A DNA stretch of 64,000 bases from an uncultured Muribaculaceae bacterium (GTDB lineage: Bacteria > Bacteroidota > Bacteroidia > Bacteroidales > Muribaculaceae): positions 193,775-257,774 of the forward strand of contig CAJTXU010000001.1 of assembly GCA_910584125.1 (NCBI GenBank), given 5' to 3'. Under the pieces are notes generated by a model, which saw nothing but the letters and a program-made list of their open reading frames with translations, was not told the origin of the DNA and did not search any database. Of the stretch, positions 1 to 9,343 are shown piece after piece; within the stretch, counting starts at the first letter, position 1; every line of letters starts with the position of its first letter. Made by a program: the position numbers and the translations under genes.

Positions 1-164
1 TCGTTATTACACTCACTTAACTCACCCGGCGCCCCATCTGTGACAGCGGGAGGCCGATTTTTTCATCTTCGCCGCGATTCGGCTCGTGGATTAAACATTT
101 CACTCGTTCGGCTGTCTGAACAGATGTAAGGTAAACCCAAAAAGGTAAAGAAGATTGTTTTGAG

Positions 165-2996
165 ATGAAAGGTTCCACTGTAATTATCGTGGGCATTGTG
201 GCCTGCATGGCGGCAAGCGCCGTGGCGGCCACGGTCAAGGGCTTGGCGCGCGACTCCGACGGAGAGTCCCTCCCCGGAGTCGCCGCGCAGCTCATCGCCT
301 TGAGAGATTCGACCCGCGCGGGGTATGTGCTCACCGAAACCGACGGCTCGTTCAAGTTCGAGAGCCTCGCCCCGGGAGACTATTCACTGACCCTGAGCAT
401 GACCGGCATGGACCCGGTGACGAAACTCGTGTCACTGGCCGACAGCGCGGAGACCCGCGACCTCGGCGCGCTGACCCTTGGCGAGAACGCCGTGATGCTC
501 GACGAGGCGGTGGTCACGGCCGTCCGCGCCGCCGTCGTCGCCAAGGAAGACACGCTCGAGTTCAACGCCGGCTCGTTCCACACCAACCCCAACGCCTCGG
601 TCGAGGACCTGCTCAAGAAGCTCCCCGGCGTGGAGGTAGGCAGCGACGGCTCGATCACCTCCGGAGGAAAGACGGTGAGCAAGATTCTGGTGGACGGAAA
701 GGAGTTCTTCGCCGACGACCCCAAGATGGCGACCAAGAACCTCCCCTCGGACATGGTCGACAAGGTGCAGGTTGTTGAACGCAAGAGCGAGACAGCACGG
801 CTCACCGGCGTCGATGACGGAGAGGACGAGACCGTGATCAACCTCACCGTCAAGAAGAACATGAACAACGGCTGGTTCGGCACCCTGTCGGGCGGATACG
901 GCACCGACGACCGCTATCAGGCGAGCGCGAACATCAACTGGTTCAGAAACGGCAACCAGGTCTCGATAGTCGCCGGGGGCAACAACATCAACGAGATGGG
1001 ATTCACCGACATGGGCCGCGGACGATTCCGCGACTTCGGCGGCAACAACGGCATCAACAGCACCCAGCAGTTCGGCATCAACTTCAACGTGGGCAACGAG
1101 GAGAAGCTGCGCGTGGGCGGCAATGTGCTCTACACCCACAGCGACCGCGACGCCCGCAGCCGTTTCGACACGCAGTATCTCTTTCCGGACTCGGTGAGCT
1201 TCCTGCGCGGCGGCTCGAAGACGCGCGACCGCGGCCACAGCCTGCGTGCCCAGCTGCGCCTGCGCTGGAACATCACGGAGGCCGATGTGCTCGACTTCCG
1301 CCCCGACTTCTCGCTCAACCTGCGCCGCTCGGAGCTCGAGGACTCCTCGTTGCTGCGCTCGGGGGCCGTCGACGGCCAGAAGGTGAACAGCAGCAAGGCA
1401 CTGCGCGGCAACCGCGGCACCGACTGGAACACCGGCGGCCGACTCATATACACCCACAAGTTCCTGTCGCGGCCGGGACGCTCGCTGTCGGCCCAGCTCG
1501 ACTATTCGTTCTCAAACACACGCCAGAAATCCACTACGTGGAACGACATAGAGTATTACCTCCGCCAGGAAGACAGCGAGACGCTATATGAGTTTCTCGA
1601 CTCGCGCCAGTGGAGCAACACGCTCGGCGCGCGCCTCACCTGGACCGAGCCCTTGGGCGACCCGTCGCGCGGCAACTATCTCGAAGTGGCCTACAAGGCG
1701 TCGCTGCGCTTCAACAACGCCGACCGCTACACCTACGACCTCCCGACCGACGGCATCGACCCCGACCTCTTCCGCCTGCCCGACTACAGCTCGGCCCCCG
1801 ACGGCGCCGAACTCGACGAGCGGCTGTCGAACAGATTCCGCAACCGATACAGCAACCAGGAGCTGCAGGTCGGATACAAGAAGACCGCAGCCAAATACAA
1901 CCTCAACGCCGGCATCACGTTCTCGCCCTCGAGCTCGGGCAGCGAGGACCTGCTTGACTCGCGCCGCGACATAGACACGCGCTGGGTGTTCAACGTGGCC
2001 CCATACCTGCGGTTCCGTTACAAGTTCTCGAAGACCTCGAGCCTCATGGCCAACTACCGCGCCCGCACCTCGCAGCCCTCGCTGACACAGCTGCAGCCGG
2101 TGGCCGACGTCTCCGATCCCCTCAACATCACCGTCGGCAACCCCGACCTCAAACCGACGTTCACGCAGAACATCGGCATGCACTTCAACAACTACGACGC
2201 CGCGTCGCAACGCTCGCTCTTCGCCGCGGCCAACGCATCGTTCTCGCTCAACACCATCGTGTCGCGCACATTGACCGACGCTGAGACCGGCGTGCGCACC
2301 ACGACCTACGCCAACGCCAACGGCAACTGGAACGTCTTCGGCATGTTCATGCTCAACCAGCCGCTGCGCAACCGCAAGTGGCGTCTCATGGCGCGATTCA
2401 ACGGCAACTACTCGTCGGCGGCCGGATACATCGACGGCGAGTTCAACCGCAGCGGCAACCTGCAGCTGTCGCCGACGGCCGGCATGACCTTCTCGTCCGA
2501 CATATTCCAGATGACGGTCAACCCCACCTATTCGTTCCAGATGGCCACGAGCACCCTGCCGCTGCAGGACAACCGCTACACCCACAGCTACGGATTCGAC
2601 GCCGACGCGTCGCTCTACCTGCCGTTCGGACTCGAGGTGCAGACCGACCTGTCGTTCGCCAAGTCGACGGGCTACTCGGCGGGCTTCGACAACACGCAGT
2701 GGCTCTGGAACGCGCAGCTCTCCTACTCCGTGCTGAGCGACAAATCGCTGACATTCAGCGTGCGGGCCAGCGACCTCCTTGGGCAGCGGAAAAACGTGAG
2801 CCGCTCGGTGAGCGCCAACATGATCTCCGACCGCGAATACAACGACCTGGGCCGCTACGTGATGTTCGGCGTCACCTGGAAGTTCAACACGCTGACGAAG
2901 AAGAAAGCCGCGCCCACGCCTCCCGACGACGGCATGTTCCCCCCGCCCCCCGGCGACCGCCATCCCGGAGCCGGAATGAGACCACCCAGACCTTAG
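165..2996 (+). CDS. Outer membrane beta-barrel protein, TonB-receptor-like
   Basis: Predicted outer membrane protein of 943 residues. A signal peptide spans about 1-21 (ending ASAVA). It is followed by a carboxypeptidase-regulatory-like beta-sandwich (about 23-105), a plug-like region (about 110-225, with LLKKLPGVEV and ILVDGKEFFADDP) and a long region rich in alternating aromatic and polar strands (about 235-915) typical of the Bacteroidetes OMP_b-brl_3 barrel. The tail is proline-rich. This family resembles SusC-type receptors but has no SusD partner here, so the substrate is unknown. The last codons and the stop lie in a 9-bp tandem repeat, so the tail RPPRP is itself repeat-encoded. No consensus promoter was found in the 164 bases upstream. 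Confidence 0.85.
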   Translation: MKGSTVIIVGIVACMAASAVAATVKGLARDSDGESLPGVAAQLIALRDSTRAGYVLTETDGSFKFESLAPGDYSLTLSMTGMDPVTKLVSLADSAETRDLGALTLGENAVMLDEAVVTAVRAAVVAKEDTLEFNAGSFHTNPNASVEDLLKKLPGVEVGSDGSITSGGKTVSKILVDGKEFFADDPKMATKNLPSDMVDKVQVVERKSETARLTGVDDGEDETVINLTVKKNMNNGWFGTLSGGYGTDDRYQASANINWFRNGNQVSIVAGGNNINEMGFTDMGRGRFRDFGGNNGINSTQQFGINFNVGNEEKLRVGGNVLYTHSDRDARSRFDTQYLFPDSVSFLRGGSKTRDRGHSLRAQLRLRWNITEADVLDFRPDFSLNLRRSELEDSSLLRSGAVDGQKVNSSKALRGNRGTDWNTGGRLIYTHKFLSRPGRSLSAQLDYSFSNTRQKSTTWNDIEYYLRQEDSETLYEFLDSRQWSNTLGARLTWTEPLGDPSRGNYLEVAYKASLRFNNADRYTYDLPTDGIDPDLFRLPDYSSAPDGAELDERLSNRFRNRYSNQELQVGYKKTAAKYNLNAGITFSPSSSGSEDLLDSRRDIDTRWVFNVAPYLRFRYKFSKTSSLMANYRARTSQPSLTQLQPVADVSDPLNITVGNPDLKPTFTQNIGMHFNNYDAASQRSLFAAANASFSLNTIVSRTLTDAETGVRTTTYANANGNWNVFGMFMLNQPLRNRKWRLMARFNGNYSSAAGYIDGEFNRSGNLQLSPTAGMTFSSDIFQMTVNPTYSFQMATSTLPLQDNRYTHSYGFDADASLYLPFGLEVQTDLSFAKSTGYSAGFDNTQWLWNAQLSYSVLSDKSLTFSVRASDLLGQRKNVSRSVSANMISDREYNDLGRYVMFGVTWKFNTLTKKKAAPTPPDDGMFPPPPGDRHPGAGMRPPRP

Positions 2997-3014
2997 AGAC
3001 CTCAGAGACCTTAA
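2979..3014. repeat. 9-bp tandem repeat over a stop codon (4 units)
   Basis: Four in-register 9-bp units of the form AGACCTTAG/AGACCTCAG. The array includes the TAG stop of the outer membrane protein gene. The reverse complement of the same unit recurs at 9094-9126 and 26460-26474. Confidence 0.8.
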
Positions 3015-3049
3015 AGTTTCTTAACTCTTTTCAGTTTTGTCGTGGAACA

Positions 3050-3081
3050 TTCGGATAATCGGCATATTTTTGCTATTTTTG
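3050..3081 (+). promoter_or_regulatory. Probable promoter for the parAB operon
   Basis: A Bacteroidetes -7 box TATTTTTG at 3074-3081 lies 20 bases after TTCG (3050-3053), a near match to the -33 TTTG. A second TATTTTTG overlaps upstream at 3065-3072. The parA start is 92 bases downstream. Confidence 0.5.
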
Positions 3082-3172
3082 CACTTTGAAGCGGCGACAG
3101 CCGCCTCACGTTTCACTTTAGGGTTAAATATTGACCTAACAAGTTGAAAAAAGTAATCCCGAAAACCAGCAT

Positions 3173-3946
3173 ATGGGAAAGATAATAGCAATAGCAAACC
3201 AGAAAGGAGGCGTCGGCAAGACCACGACGGCGTTCAATCTCGGCGCGTGTCTGGCCCTCGACAGGAAGAAGGTTCTTCTGGTCGACGCCGACCCGCAGGC
3301 CAACGCGACGTCGGGCATCGGCGTGGAGCCTACCGAATCGGACGCCAGCATCTACGAGTGTCTGATCGACGGCTATCCCGCCCGCGACGCCGTGATGCAC
3401 ACACAGGTAAAAGGACTTGACATCATAGTCTCGCGCATCGACCTGGTTGGAGCCGAGGTGGAGCTCATGTCGCGGCCCGACCGCGAACGCATGCTCGCCC
3501 GCACGCTCGAGCCGGTGAAAGACGACTACGACTACATACTCATTGACTGCAGCCCCTCGCTGGGCATCATCACCGTCAACGCCCTGACGGCGGCCGACTC
3601 GGTGCTCATACCGGTGCAGGCCGAATATTTCGCGCTCGAGGGCATCGCGCAGCTGCTCAACACTGTGCGCATCATCAAGAGCCGCCTGCGCCCGCAGCTC
3701 GAGATCGAGGGCTTCCTGCTCACGATGTACGACGCCCGCCTGCGTCTGGCCAACCAGATCTTCGAGGAACTCAAGGGCCACTTCGGCGACATGGTGTTCA
3801 CCACTGTGATCCCGCGCAACATCAAGCTTTCGGAATCGCCCAGCCACGGCCTGCCCGTGATACTCTACGACCCCGACTCGCGCGGGGCAATCGCCTACAC
3901 ACAGCTCGCCAAGGAACTCAGGCAGCGCAACAAGAAGAAGAAATGA
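3173..3946 (+). CDS. parA: ParA/Soj chromosome-partitioning ATPase
   Basis: ATPase of the ParA/MinD superfamily, 257 residues, the normal length for chromosomal Soj. The deviant Walker A motif KGGVGKTT is at 11-18, the A' motif VDADPQANAT at about 37-46 (D38, D40), and the Walker B region ILIDCSPSLG at about 123-132. It would cycle ATP-dependently on DNA and position ParB-origin complexes at chromosome segregation. Its stop overlaps the start of parB by 4 bases, so the two are translationally coupled. No consensus parS palindrome was found by eye in the window. Confidence 0.95.
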   Translation: MGKIIAIANQKGGVGKTTTAFNLGACLALDRKKVLLVDADPQANATSGIGVEPTESDASIYECLIDGYPARDAVMHTQVKGLDIIVSRIDLVGAEVELMSRPDRERMLARTLEPVKDDYDYILIDCSPSLGIITVNALTAADSVLIPVQAEYFALEGIAQLLNTVRIIKSRLRPQLEIEGFLLTMYDARLRLANQIFEELKGHFGDMVFTTVIPRNIKLSESPSHGLPVILYDPDSRGAIAYTQLAKELRQRNKKKK

Positions 3947-4800
3947 CTCCAAAAAGAAACGCATTGGGCCGCGGCCTCGACTCACTGATAAGCCTGGGCG
4001 AGGTGCGCACCGACGGCAGTTCGGCGATATCCGAAATCGATATCGCCCGCATCGTGCCCAACCCCGACCAGCCCCGCCGTTCGTTCTCGGAGGAGAGCCT
4101 CGACGAACTTGCCGCCTCCATCCGTGAGCTCGGCATCGTGCAGCCCCTGACGCTGCGCCTCACCGACGCCGGCAACTACCAGATCATCGCCGGCGAACGC
4201 CGCTGGCGCGCAGCCTCGCGTGCCGGCCTCGCCTCGGTGCCCGCTTACGTCCGCACCGCCTCCGACTCCGAGATGACCGAGATGGCCCTCATCGAGAACA
4301 TCCAGCGCGAAGACCTCAACTCGATTGAGGTCGCCCTCGGATTCAAGAAACTCATCGACACATATTCGCTGACACAGGAACGCCTCTCCGAACGCCTCGG
4401 CAAGAAGCGCGCCACGATAGCCAACCACCTGCGCCTGCTCAAGCTCCCGGCCGAAATCCAGCTCGGTCTGCGCGACCGCAACATCGACATGGGCCACGCA
4501 CGCGCGATCCTCGCCGTCAGCGACCCCAAGGACCAGCTCAAGCTGTACAAGAAAATCCTGCGCGAGGAGCTCTCGGTGCGCGCCGTGGAACGCATAGCTC
4601 GCGACATGGCCGAGGGGGCACGCAAGGAGAAACTGTCGCGCGAGGCCGCCGACGACCCCTACGCCGGTTTCGCCTCGCAGCTGTCGCAGCGATTCAGCAC
4701 TCCCGTCAAGTTCACCCGCAGCGCCAACGGCAAGGGCTCGATAACCATCAGGTTCTCTTCCGACGACGAGCTGCACCGCCTCATCAAGGAACTCGGCTGA
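3943..4800 (+). CDS. parB: ParB/Spo0J partition protein
   Basis: ParB-family CTPase and DNA clamp, 285 residues. It starts with the typical RNALGRGLDSLI peptide, contains the CTP-binding GERRWRA box at 84-90 and the ENIQRE motif near 118, then a helix-turn-helix region that would bind parS and a C-terminal dimerisation segment. It begins inside the parA stop (ATGA overlap). The following genes, DUF5683 and a LysM lytic transglycosylase, are a common neighbourhood in Bacteroidetes. Confidence 0.95.
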   Translation: MTPKRNALGRGLDSLISLGEVRTDGSSAISEIDIARIVPNPDQPRRSFSEESLDELAASIRELGIVQPLTLRLTDAGNYQIIAGERRWRAASRAGLASVPAYVRTASDSEMTEMALIENIQREDLNSIEVALGFKKLIDTYSLTQERLSERLGKKRATIANHLRLLKLPAEIQLGLRDRNIDMGHARAILAVSDPKDQLKLYKKILREELSVRAVERIARDMAEGARKEKLSREAADDPYAGFASQLSQRFSTPVKFTRSANGKGSITIRFSSDDELHRLIKELG

Positions 4801-4828
4801 GCCTCATCCCACCCACCCAGACAACACA

Positions 4829-5635
4829 ATGACAACAGAACGACCGACAGACATCAGGCACAGCCGCAGCAGAAAGCGCGCCCGTATCCGCGAACGCGTC
4901 CTCGCGCTGTGGCTTTGCGTGCTGCTCACGTTCCCCACAGGTTATCTCACCCCGGCGGCCCACGCCGCCACGCAACAACCCGAGCCCGAACCGGAAACCA
5001 CAGGCCCCGCGCAGCCCGCGGCCGGCGACACCGGCGAGACCGTATTCCTCGACACCGAAGTCGCCCTGCCAGTCGACTCGCTGCCTCCCACCGAGGTGCG
5101 CGCCGACGACTACGCGTATGACGAGAACGGAAAGATTCCCTTCAATCCGTCGCCGACCCGAGCCGTCTGGCTCTCGGCCCTCTGCCCCGGACTCGGTCAG
5201 ATATACAACCGCAGATATTGGAAGCTGCCCATCGTGATCGGCGGCTTCATGGGCCTCGGTTACGCCACCAACTGGAACAACAACCAGTATCAGGACTACA
5301 TGCAGGGATACCGAGACCTGCTCGACAACGACCCCTCGACCAAATCGTACATGGACTTCTTCCCTCCCACCGTGAAGGAGGAAGACCTGGACCGAAGCTG
5401 GCTCGAGCAGACCTTCAAGAGCCGCAAGGACTACGCGCGCCGCAACCGCGACCTGTGCATCATAGGTCTCGTGGCGCTCTATGCCCTCTGTATGCTCGAC
5501 GCCTATGTCGACGCCTCGCTCACGCACTTCGACGTCTCGCCCGACCTCTCGGTGGACTGGGCGCCGACGCTGATGCAGCAGCCCGACCGCCGCGGACGTC
5601 CCGCCGTCGGACTCAACTGGGCGCTTACATTCTGA
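4829..5635 (+). CDS. DUF5683 family membrane protein
   Basis: 268 residues. A basic N-terminus with a hydrophobic segment at about 24-45 (signal anchor or signal peptide) leads into a Pro/Glu-rich linker (50-70). The DUF5683 core has the characteristic sequences SALCPGLGQIYNRRYWKLP and GGFMGLGYATNW, then a second hydrophobic helix (about 208-225). Function is unknown. The gene lies 28 bases after parB and before a lytic transglycosylase, an arrangement seen in many Bacteroidetes that hints at an envelope role. Assignment rests on remembered family motifs. Confidence 0.8.
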   Translation: MTTERPTDIRHSRSRKRARIRERVLALWLCVLLTFPTGYLTPAAHAATQQPEPEPETTGPAQPAAGDTGETVFLDTEVALPVDSLPPTEVRADDYAYDENGKIPFNPSPTRAVWLSALCPGLGQIYNRRYWKLPIVIGGFMGLGYATNWNNNQYQDYMQGYRDLLDNDPSTKSYMDFFPPTVKEEDLDRSWLEQTFKSRKDYARRNRDLCIIGLVALYALCMLDAYVDASLTHFDVSPDLSVDWAPTLMQQPDRRGRPAVGLNWALTF

Positions 5636-5662
5636 TAATGTTGAATGCAGAATGTCGACCTC

Positions 5663-5697
5663 TAATCATAATAATTAATCATCAATCATTGATAATT
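5663..5697. repeat. AT-rich 7-bp repeat array before a start codon
   Basis: About five degenerate 7-bp units related to TAATCAT/TAATAAT, ending 13 bases before the next start codon. The same array type precedes genes at 39695, 40989 and 43671. Confidence 0.7.
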
Positions 5698-5710
5698 GAC
5701 CGGAAGCATC

Positions 5711-7483
5711 ATGATGAAGCACATTATATATATGGCGATCGCCGCCACGTCGGTTCTGGCCGCCGCCACCCAGGCCCGGGCCGAAGAGGTCAAGAACGTG
5801 CTCGACCTCAAGCACAGCATCACCGATTCGAACATCGTCTACCCCGACAGCTACGAGGTTGACACCCGCAAGATGCTCGAAGGATGGTATCTGAAGAACT
5901 ACACGGCCACCGACACCCGATACAGCGACCAGGGCGACGCGAACGTCTCCGACGACGTGATCCGCGAGCGTCTCTCGAAGCTCAACACGGTGATCGAGAT
6001 GCCCTTCAACCAGATAGTCCGCAGCTATATCGACCGCTACACGGCCCGCGGACGCGGTGCGGTGTCGACGCTGCTCGGCCTGAGCATCTATTACATGCCG
6101 ATCTTCGAGCAGGCCCTGGAGGCCCAGGGCCTTCCGCTCGAGCTCAAATACCTGCCGGTGATCGAGTCGGGCCTCAACCCCAACGCCGTCTCCAAGCACG
6201 GCGCCACCGGCCTCTGGCAGTTTATGCTCGCCACCGGCAAGGGCCTCGACCTCGAGGTCTCCTCGCTCGTCGACGAGCGCCGTGACCCCTACGCCTCCTC
6301 TCAGAAGGCCGCCGCATACCTCAAGGACCTCTACGACACCTACAAGGACTGGTCGCTCGCCATCGCCGCTTACAACTGCGGCCCCGGCACGGTCAACAAG
6401 GCCATCCGCCGCGCCGGCGGCGACCCCGCGAGCCACGACTTCTGGTCGATCTACTACTATCTGCCGGCCGAAACCCGAGGATACGTGCCGATGTTCATCG
6501 CCGCCAACTACGTGATGAACTACTACCCCTACCACAACATCAGCCCCGTGCTGGCCACCAAACCCCTCGTGACCGACACGCTGATGATCTCCAACCGCGT
6601 GCACTTCAACCAGATATCGAAAGTGCTCGACATCCCGGTCGACGAGCTCAGGGTGCTCAACCCGCAGTTCCGCGCCGACATCATCCCCGGCAACCCCGAG
6701 AGGATGTACACGCTCGTGCTCCCCTCGCAGCAGATCCACGCCTACATCATGAGCGAGGACGCCATCCTGGCCTATGAGGCCGACAAATACACGCGCCGCA
6801 CCGACGCCACCCCCGGCGACCAGCCCGACGCCGACACCAGCGCCGCGATCGAGGCCGACGCCACCGCCATGGCCAACGAGCCGGCCGACGACGCGCCGCT
6901 CGAGCCCGCGCCCGTGCAAGAGGCGCCCCCCGTGCGTAAGGCCTCGTCAAAGACCACGGCATCGACCCACAAAGTGGAACCCGGCGAGACCCTCGCCTCG
7001 ATCGCCCGCCAGCACGGCGTCACTGTCGAGGAGCTGAAGCAATGGAACAACCTGACCCGCAGCTCGGTGCGCACCGGCCAGATGCTCCGCGTCACCGCCG
7101 AGACAAAGGCCTCGACGCAGCCCTCGCGCCAGGCCACCGCACAGGCCGATAAGAAGACCTCTCCCGCCAAGACCAAGAGCGGCACAGCCTCCACTGGCAA
7201 GGGCAAGAACAACCGTAAGACCCAGCCCGCCAGGACTTCGAGCCACAGCGTGAAGAGCGGCGAGAACCTCACCGTCATCGCCAAGAAATACGGCGTGTCG
7301 GTCGACGAGCTCAAGAAGGCCAACAACCTCAAGGGCGACGAACTCCACCCCGGCGACAACCTGAAGGTCCCCTCGAAGGCGAAGGCCTCCGGAAGCTCCA
7401 GAAAGAAATCGAAGGCTTCATCGTCCAAGAAGAGCGGAGGAAAGTCAAAATCGTCCGGTAAAGGCAAGAAGAAAAGAAGATAA
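5711..7483 (+). CDS. LysM-containing lytic murein transglycosylase (MltD-like)
   Basis: About 590 residues. The ATG at 5711 is preferred over the in-frame TTG at 5696 because it opens directly into a signal peptide (MMKHIIYMAIAATSVLAAATQ). The SLT/goose-lysozyme domain lies at about 100-260 and shows the catalytic-Glu motif VIESGLNP, then SKHGATGLWQF and AAYNCGPGT. Two LysM domains follow (about 418-460 and 512-558; GETLASIARQHGV and GENLTVIAKKYGV), then a Lys/Ser-rich tail. It should cleave peptidoglycan to 1,6-anhydro-muropeptides at the periplasmic face of the outer membrane. The start is 13 bases after an AT-rich 7-bp array. Confidence 0.92.
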   Translation: MMKHIIYMAIAATSVLAAATQARAEEVKNVLDLKHSITDSNIVYPDSYEVDTRKMLEGWYLKNYTATDTRYSDQGDANVSDDVIRERLSKLNTVIEMPFNQIVRSYIDRYTARGRGAVSTLLGLSIYYMPIFEQALEAQGLPLELKYLPVIESGLNPNAVSKHGATGLWQFMLATGKGLDLEVSSLVDERRDPYASSQKAAAYLKDLYDTYKDWSLAIAAYNCGPGTVNKAIRRAGGDPASHDFWSIYYYLPAETRGYVPMFIAANYVMNYYPYHNISPVLATKPLVTDTLMISNRVHFNQISKVLDIPVDELRVLNPQFRADIIPGNPERMYTLVLPSQQIHAYIMSEDAILAYEADKYTRRTDATPGDQPDADTSAAIEADATAMANEPADDAPLEPAPVQEAPPVRKASSKTTASTHKVEPGETLASIARQHGVTVEELKQWNNLTRSSVRTGQMLRVTAETKASTQPSRQATAQADKKTSPAKTKSGTASTGKGKNNRKTQPARTSSHSVKSGENLTVIAKKYGVSVDELKKANNLKGDELHPGDNLKVPSKAKASGSSRKKSKASSSKKSGGKSKSSGKGKKKRR

Positions 7484-7506
7484 GACCTTGACAGCACATA
7501 GATACA

Positions 7507-7535
7507 GACGGACGCCCCTAAGCCGGGCGTCCGTC
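7507..7535 (+). terminator. Hairpin after the transglycosylase gene
   Basis: Perfect 11-bp stem (7507-7517 with 7525-7535) with a 7-base loop, 24 bases after the stop codon. There is no T-run after it, so it is a weak intrinsic terminator or an mRNA 3'-end stabiliser. Confidence 0.5.
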
Positions 7536-7636
7536 CATACAAAAAACACCTGAAAATCCAAATCAATAACCATACCTTAAAAACCACCTTAAATCCAACC
7601 AAAGCGCGCGCTGCGCGGAAAAAACATCCAAACACC

Positions 7637-9031
7637 ATGATCACCTCATTGATTGTCTTGTTTTTCATCGGCTATCTCGCCATAGCCCTCGAGCATCCCC
7701 TCAAGGTCGACAAGACCGCGACGGCCCTGATGCTCGGCATGCTGCTCTGGATCATCTATGCCCTCGGAGCGGAATACATCGTTCCGCTCATCGACGGAGA
7801 GTCGCTGAAGGCATACGTTGACTCGCACCCCTCGCTGGCCAACGCGAGCCTGCACAAGCAGGCCCTCGGCTATGTGACCGATGTGCGTCTCGTCGAGACC
7901 CTCGGCGACGTGACGCAGACCCTATTCTTCCTGATCGGCGCCATGACCATCGTCGAGCTCGTGGACATCCACGGAGGCTTCACCGTGATCACCAACCGCA
8001 TCAAGACCCGCAACAAACGCAGACTGCTCTGGGTGATCTGTGCCGTGACATTCATCTTCTCGGCCGTGCTCGACAACATGACCACCACCATCGTGATGGT
8101 GCTGCTGCTCCGCAAGCTGATAGAAGACCAGCACGAGCGCTGGCTCTACGCCGGCATGATTGTCATCGCCGCCAACACCGGCGGCGCATGGAGCCCCATC
8201 GGCGACGTCACCACCATCATGCTCTGGGTGAAGGGCAACGTGACGGCCCTCGCTCTGATCGAGCGTGTGCTGCTGCCGTCGGTTGTCGCCATGGTCGTGC
8301 CGCTGCTCATCGTGTCGCGCTCGCTCAAGGGCGACATCCCACCCTTCGAGCATGAACTGCCCGACCAGACCCACGGCATGTCGATGGGCGAGCGCACGCT
8401 CATCTTCTTCCTCGGAGTGGGCGGCCTGCTCTTCGTGCCCATCTTCAAGAGCATCACCCACCTGCCGCCGTTCGTCGGCATGCTCTTCGTGCTCGGCGTC
8501 CTGTGGCTCTTCACTGAGATATTCTACAACGGCAAGCGCATCGAACGCCGCAAACAGCACCGTCTGCCGCAGGTGATCTCGCGCATCGACATGCCCTCGA
8601 TTCTCTTCTTCCTCGGCATCCTGCTCGCCGTGGGCGTGCTGGAGGCGTCGGGCGTGCTGGCCGCTACAGCCTCGTGGCTCGACAACGAGGTGCACAACGT
8701 CTACATCATCAATGTGCTGCTCGGCATCATGTCGTCGATATTCGACAACGTTCCGCTCGTGGCCGGCGTGATGGGAATGTATCCCATCGAGGACGCCACG
8801 GCCGTGGGTTACGCCGCCAATTTCGTCCAGGACGGCATATTCTGGGAGTTCCTCAGCTACTGCGCCGGCGTAGGCGGCAGCCTGCTGATCATCGGCTCGG
8901 CGGCCGGAGTGATCGCCATGGGCCTCGAGAAGATCAATTTCGGCTGGTATCTGAAGCATTTCTCGCTGGCGGCCCTCGTGGGCTATCTCGCCGGTGCCGG
9001 CGTCTACATGCTCGAGATTCTGCTGATGTAG
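7637..9031 (+). CDS. nhaD: NhaD-type sodium:proton antiporter
   Basis: Polytopic inner membrane protein of 464 residues with about 11-13 hydrophobic segments. It carries the NhaD/ArsB-superfamily signatures FSAVLDNMTTTIVMV, AANTGGAWSPIGDVTTIMLW and SSIFDNVPLVAG, where the conserved Asp, Thr and Ser residues take part in ion exchange. It would exchange Na+ for H+ to maintain pH and sodium balance. It stands alone between the transglycosylase gene and a strong terminator. Confidence 0.92.
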   Translation: MITSLIVLFFIGYLAIALEHPLKVDKTATALMLGMLLWIIYALGAEYIVPLIDGESLKAYVDSHPSLANASLHKQALGYVTDVRLVETLGDVTQTLFFLIGAMTIVELVDIHGGFTVITNRIKTRNKRRLLWVICAVTFIFSAVLDNMTTTIVMVLLLRKLIEDQHERWLYAGMIVIAANTGGAWSPIGDVTTIMLWVKGNVTALALIERVLLPSVVAMVVPLLIVSRSLKGDIPPFEHELPDQTHGMSMGERTLIFFLGVGGLLFVPIFKSITHLPPFVGMLFVLGVLWLFTEIFYNGKRIERRKQHRLPQVISRIDMPSILFFLGILLAVGVLEASGVLAATASWLDNEVHNVYIINVLLGIMSSIFDNVPLVAGVMGMYPIEDATAVGYAANFVQDGIFWEFLSYCAGVGGSLLIIGSAAGVIAMGLEKINFGWYLKHFSLAALVGYLAGAGVYMLEILLM

Positions 9032-9057
9032 GAAGCCCCTTGCCTTATGACACAACT

Positions 9058-9093
9058 GGCCGCACGGAGCAATCCGGGCGGCCTTTTCTTTTT
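9058..9093 (+). terminator. Rho-independent terminator after nhaD
   Basis: Stem GGCCGC/GCGGCC (9058-9063 with 9078-9083) continues inward with CGGA/TCCG closed by a GCAA tetraloop, and is followed by TTTTCTTTTT (9084-9093). It starts 26 bases after the stop. Confidence 0.9.
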
Positions 9094-9126
9094 AAGGTCT
9101 TTAAGGTCTCTAAGGTCTTTAAGGTC
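9094..9126. repeat. 9-bp tandem repeat (AAGGTCTTT, about 4 units)
   Basis: AAGGTC recurs at 9094, 9103, 9112 and 9121, exactly every 9 bases, directly after the nhaD terminator T-run. The rest of this 312-base gap (9032-9343) holds only the terminator and a -7-like box. Confidence 0.85.
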
Positions 9127-9190
9127 AATGGGGAAGATTTTATTAACATTATTTTGGGTTTGACTGAAAGGTTCTTGCAGTCACTGCTGT

Positions 9191-9198
9191 TAATTTTG
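9191..9198 (+). promoter_or_regulatory. Possible -7 box (TAATTTTG) before the terminase pair
   Basis: TAATTTTG matches the Bacteroidetes -7 box. The nearest TTTG upstream (9159-9162) is 28 bases away, longer than the usual 19-21, so the promoter is uncertain. It would give a leader of about 140 bases. Confidence 0.35.
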
Positions 9199-9343
9199 CA
9201 GACAGATAGGGACACTTGCCTGTGAGGGATGCGCCAACGGCGTGCCAGCTGCAGGGCTCCCCACTGACAATCAATTTCTTAACATATCACTATTACCAAA
9301 AGGTTTCGCCGGCGAGGCGGGGCCGTGCCTTAAAGAGACAGAA

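Noticed and set aside
432..1457. Long reverse-strand and alternative-frame ORFs over the outer membrane protein gene and other GC-rich genes
   Set aside because: They are shadows of GC-rich coding frames: low-complexity Val/Ala/Glu/His-rich peptides with no motifs, fully overlapped by recognisable proteins. The same applies to the long shadows at 9365-11848, 30688-32814 and 32562-35750.
3943..4800. parS site near parAB
   Set aside because: No match to the TGTTTCACGTGAAACA palindrome was found by eye in the window. Partial CACGTG matches lack the flanks.
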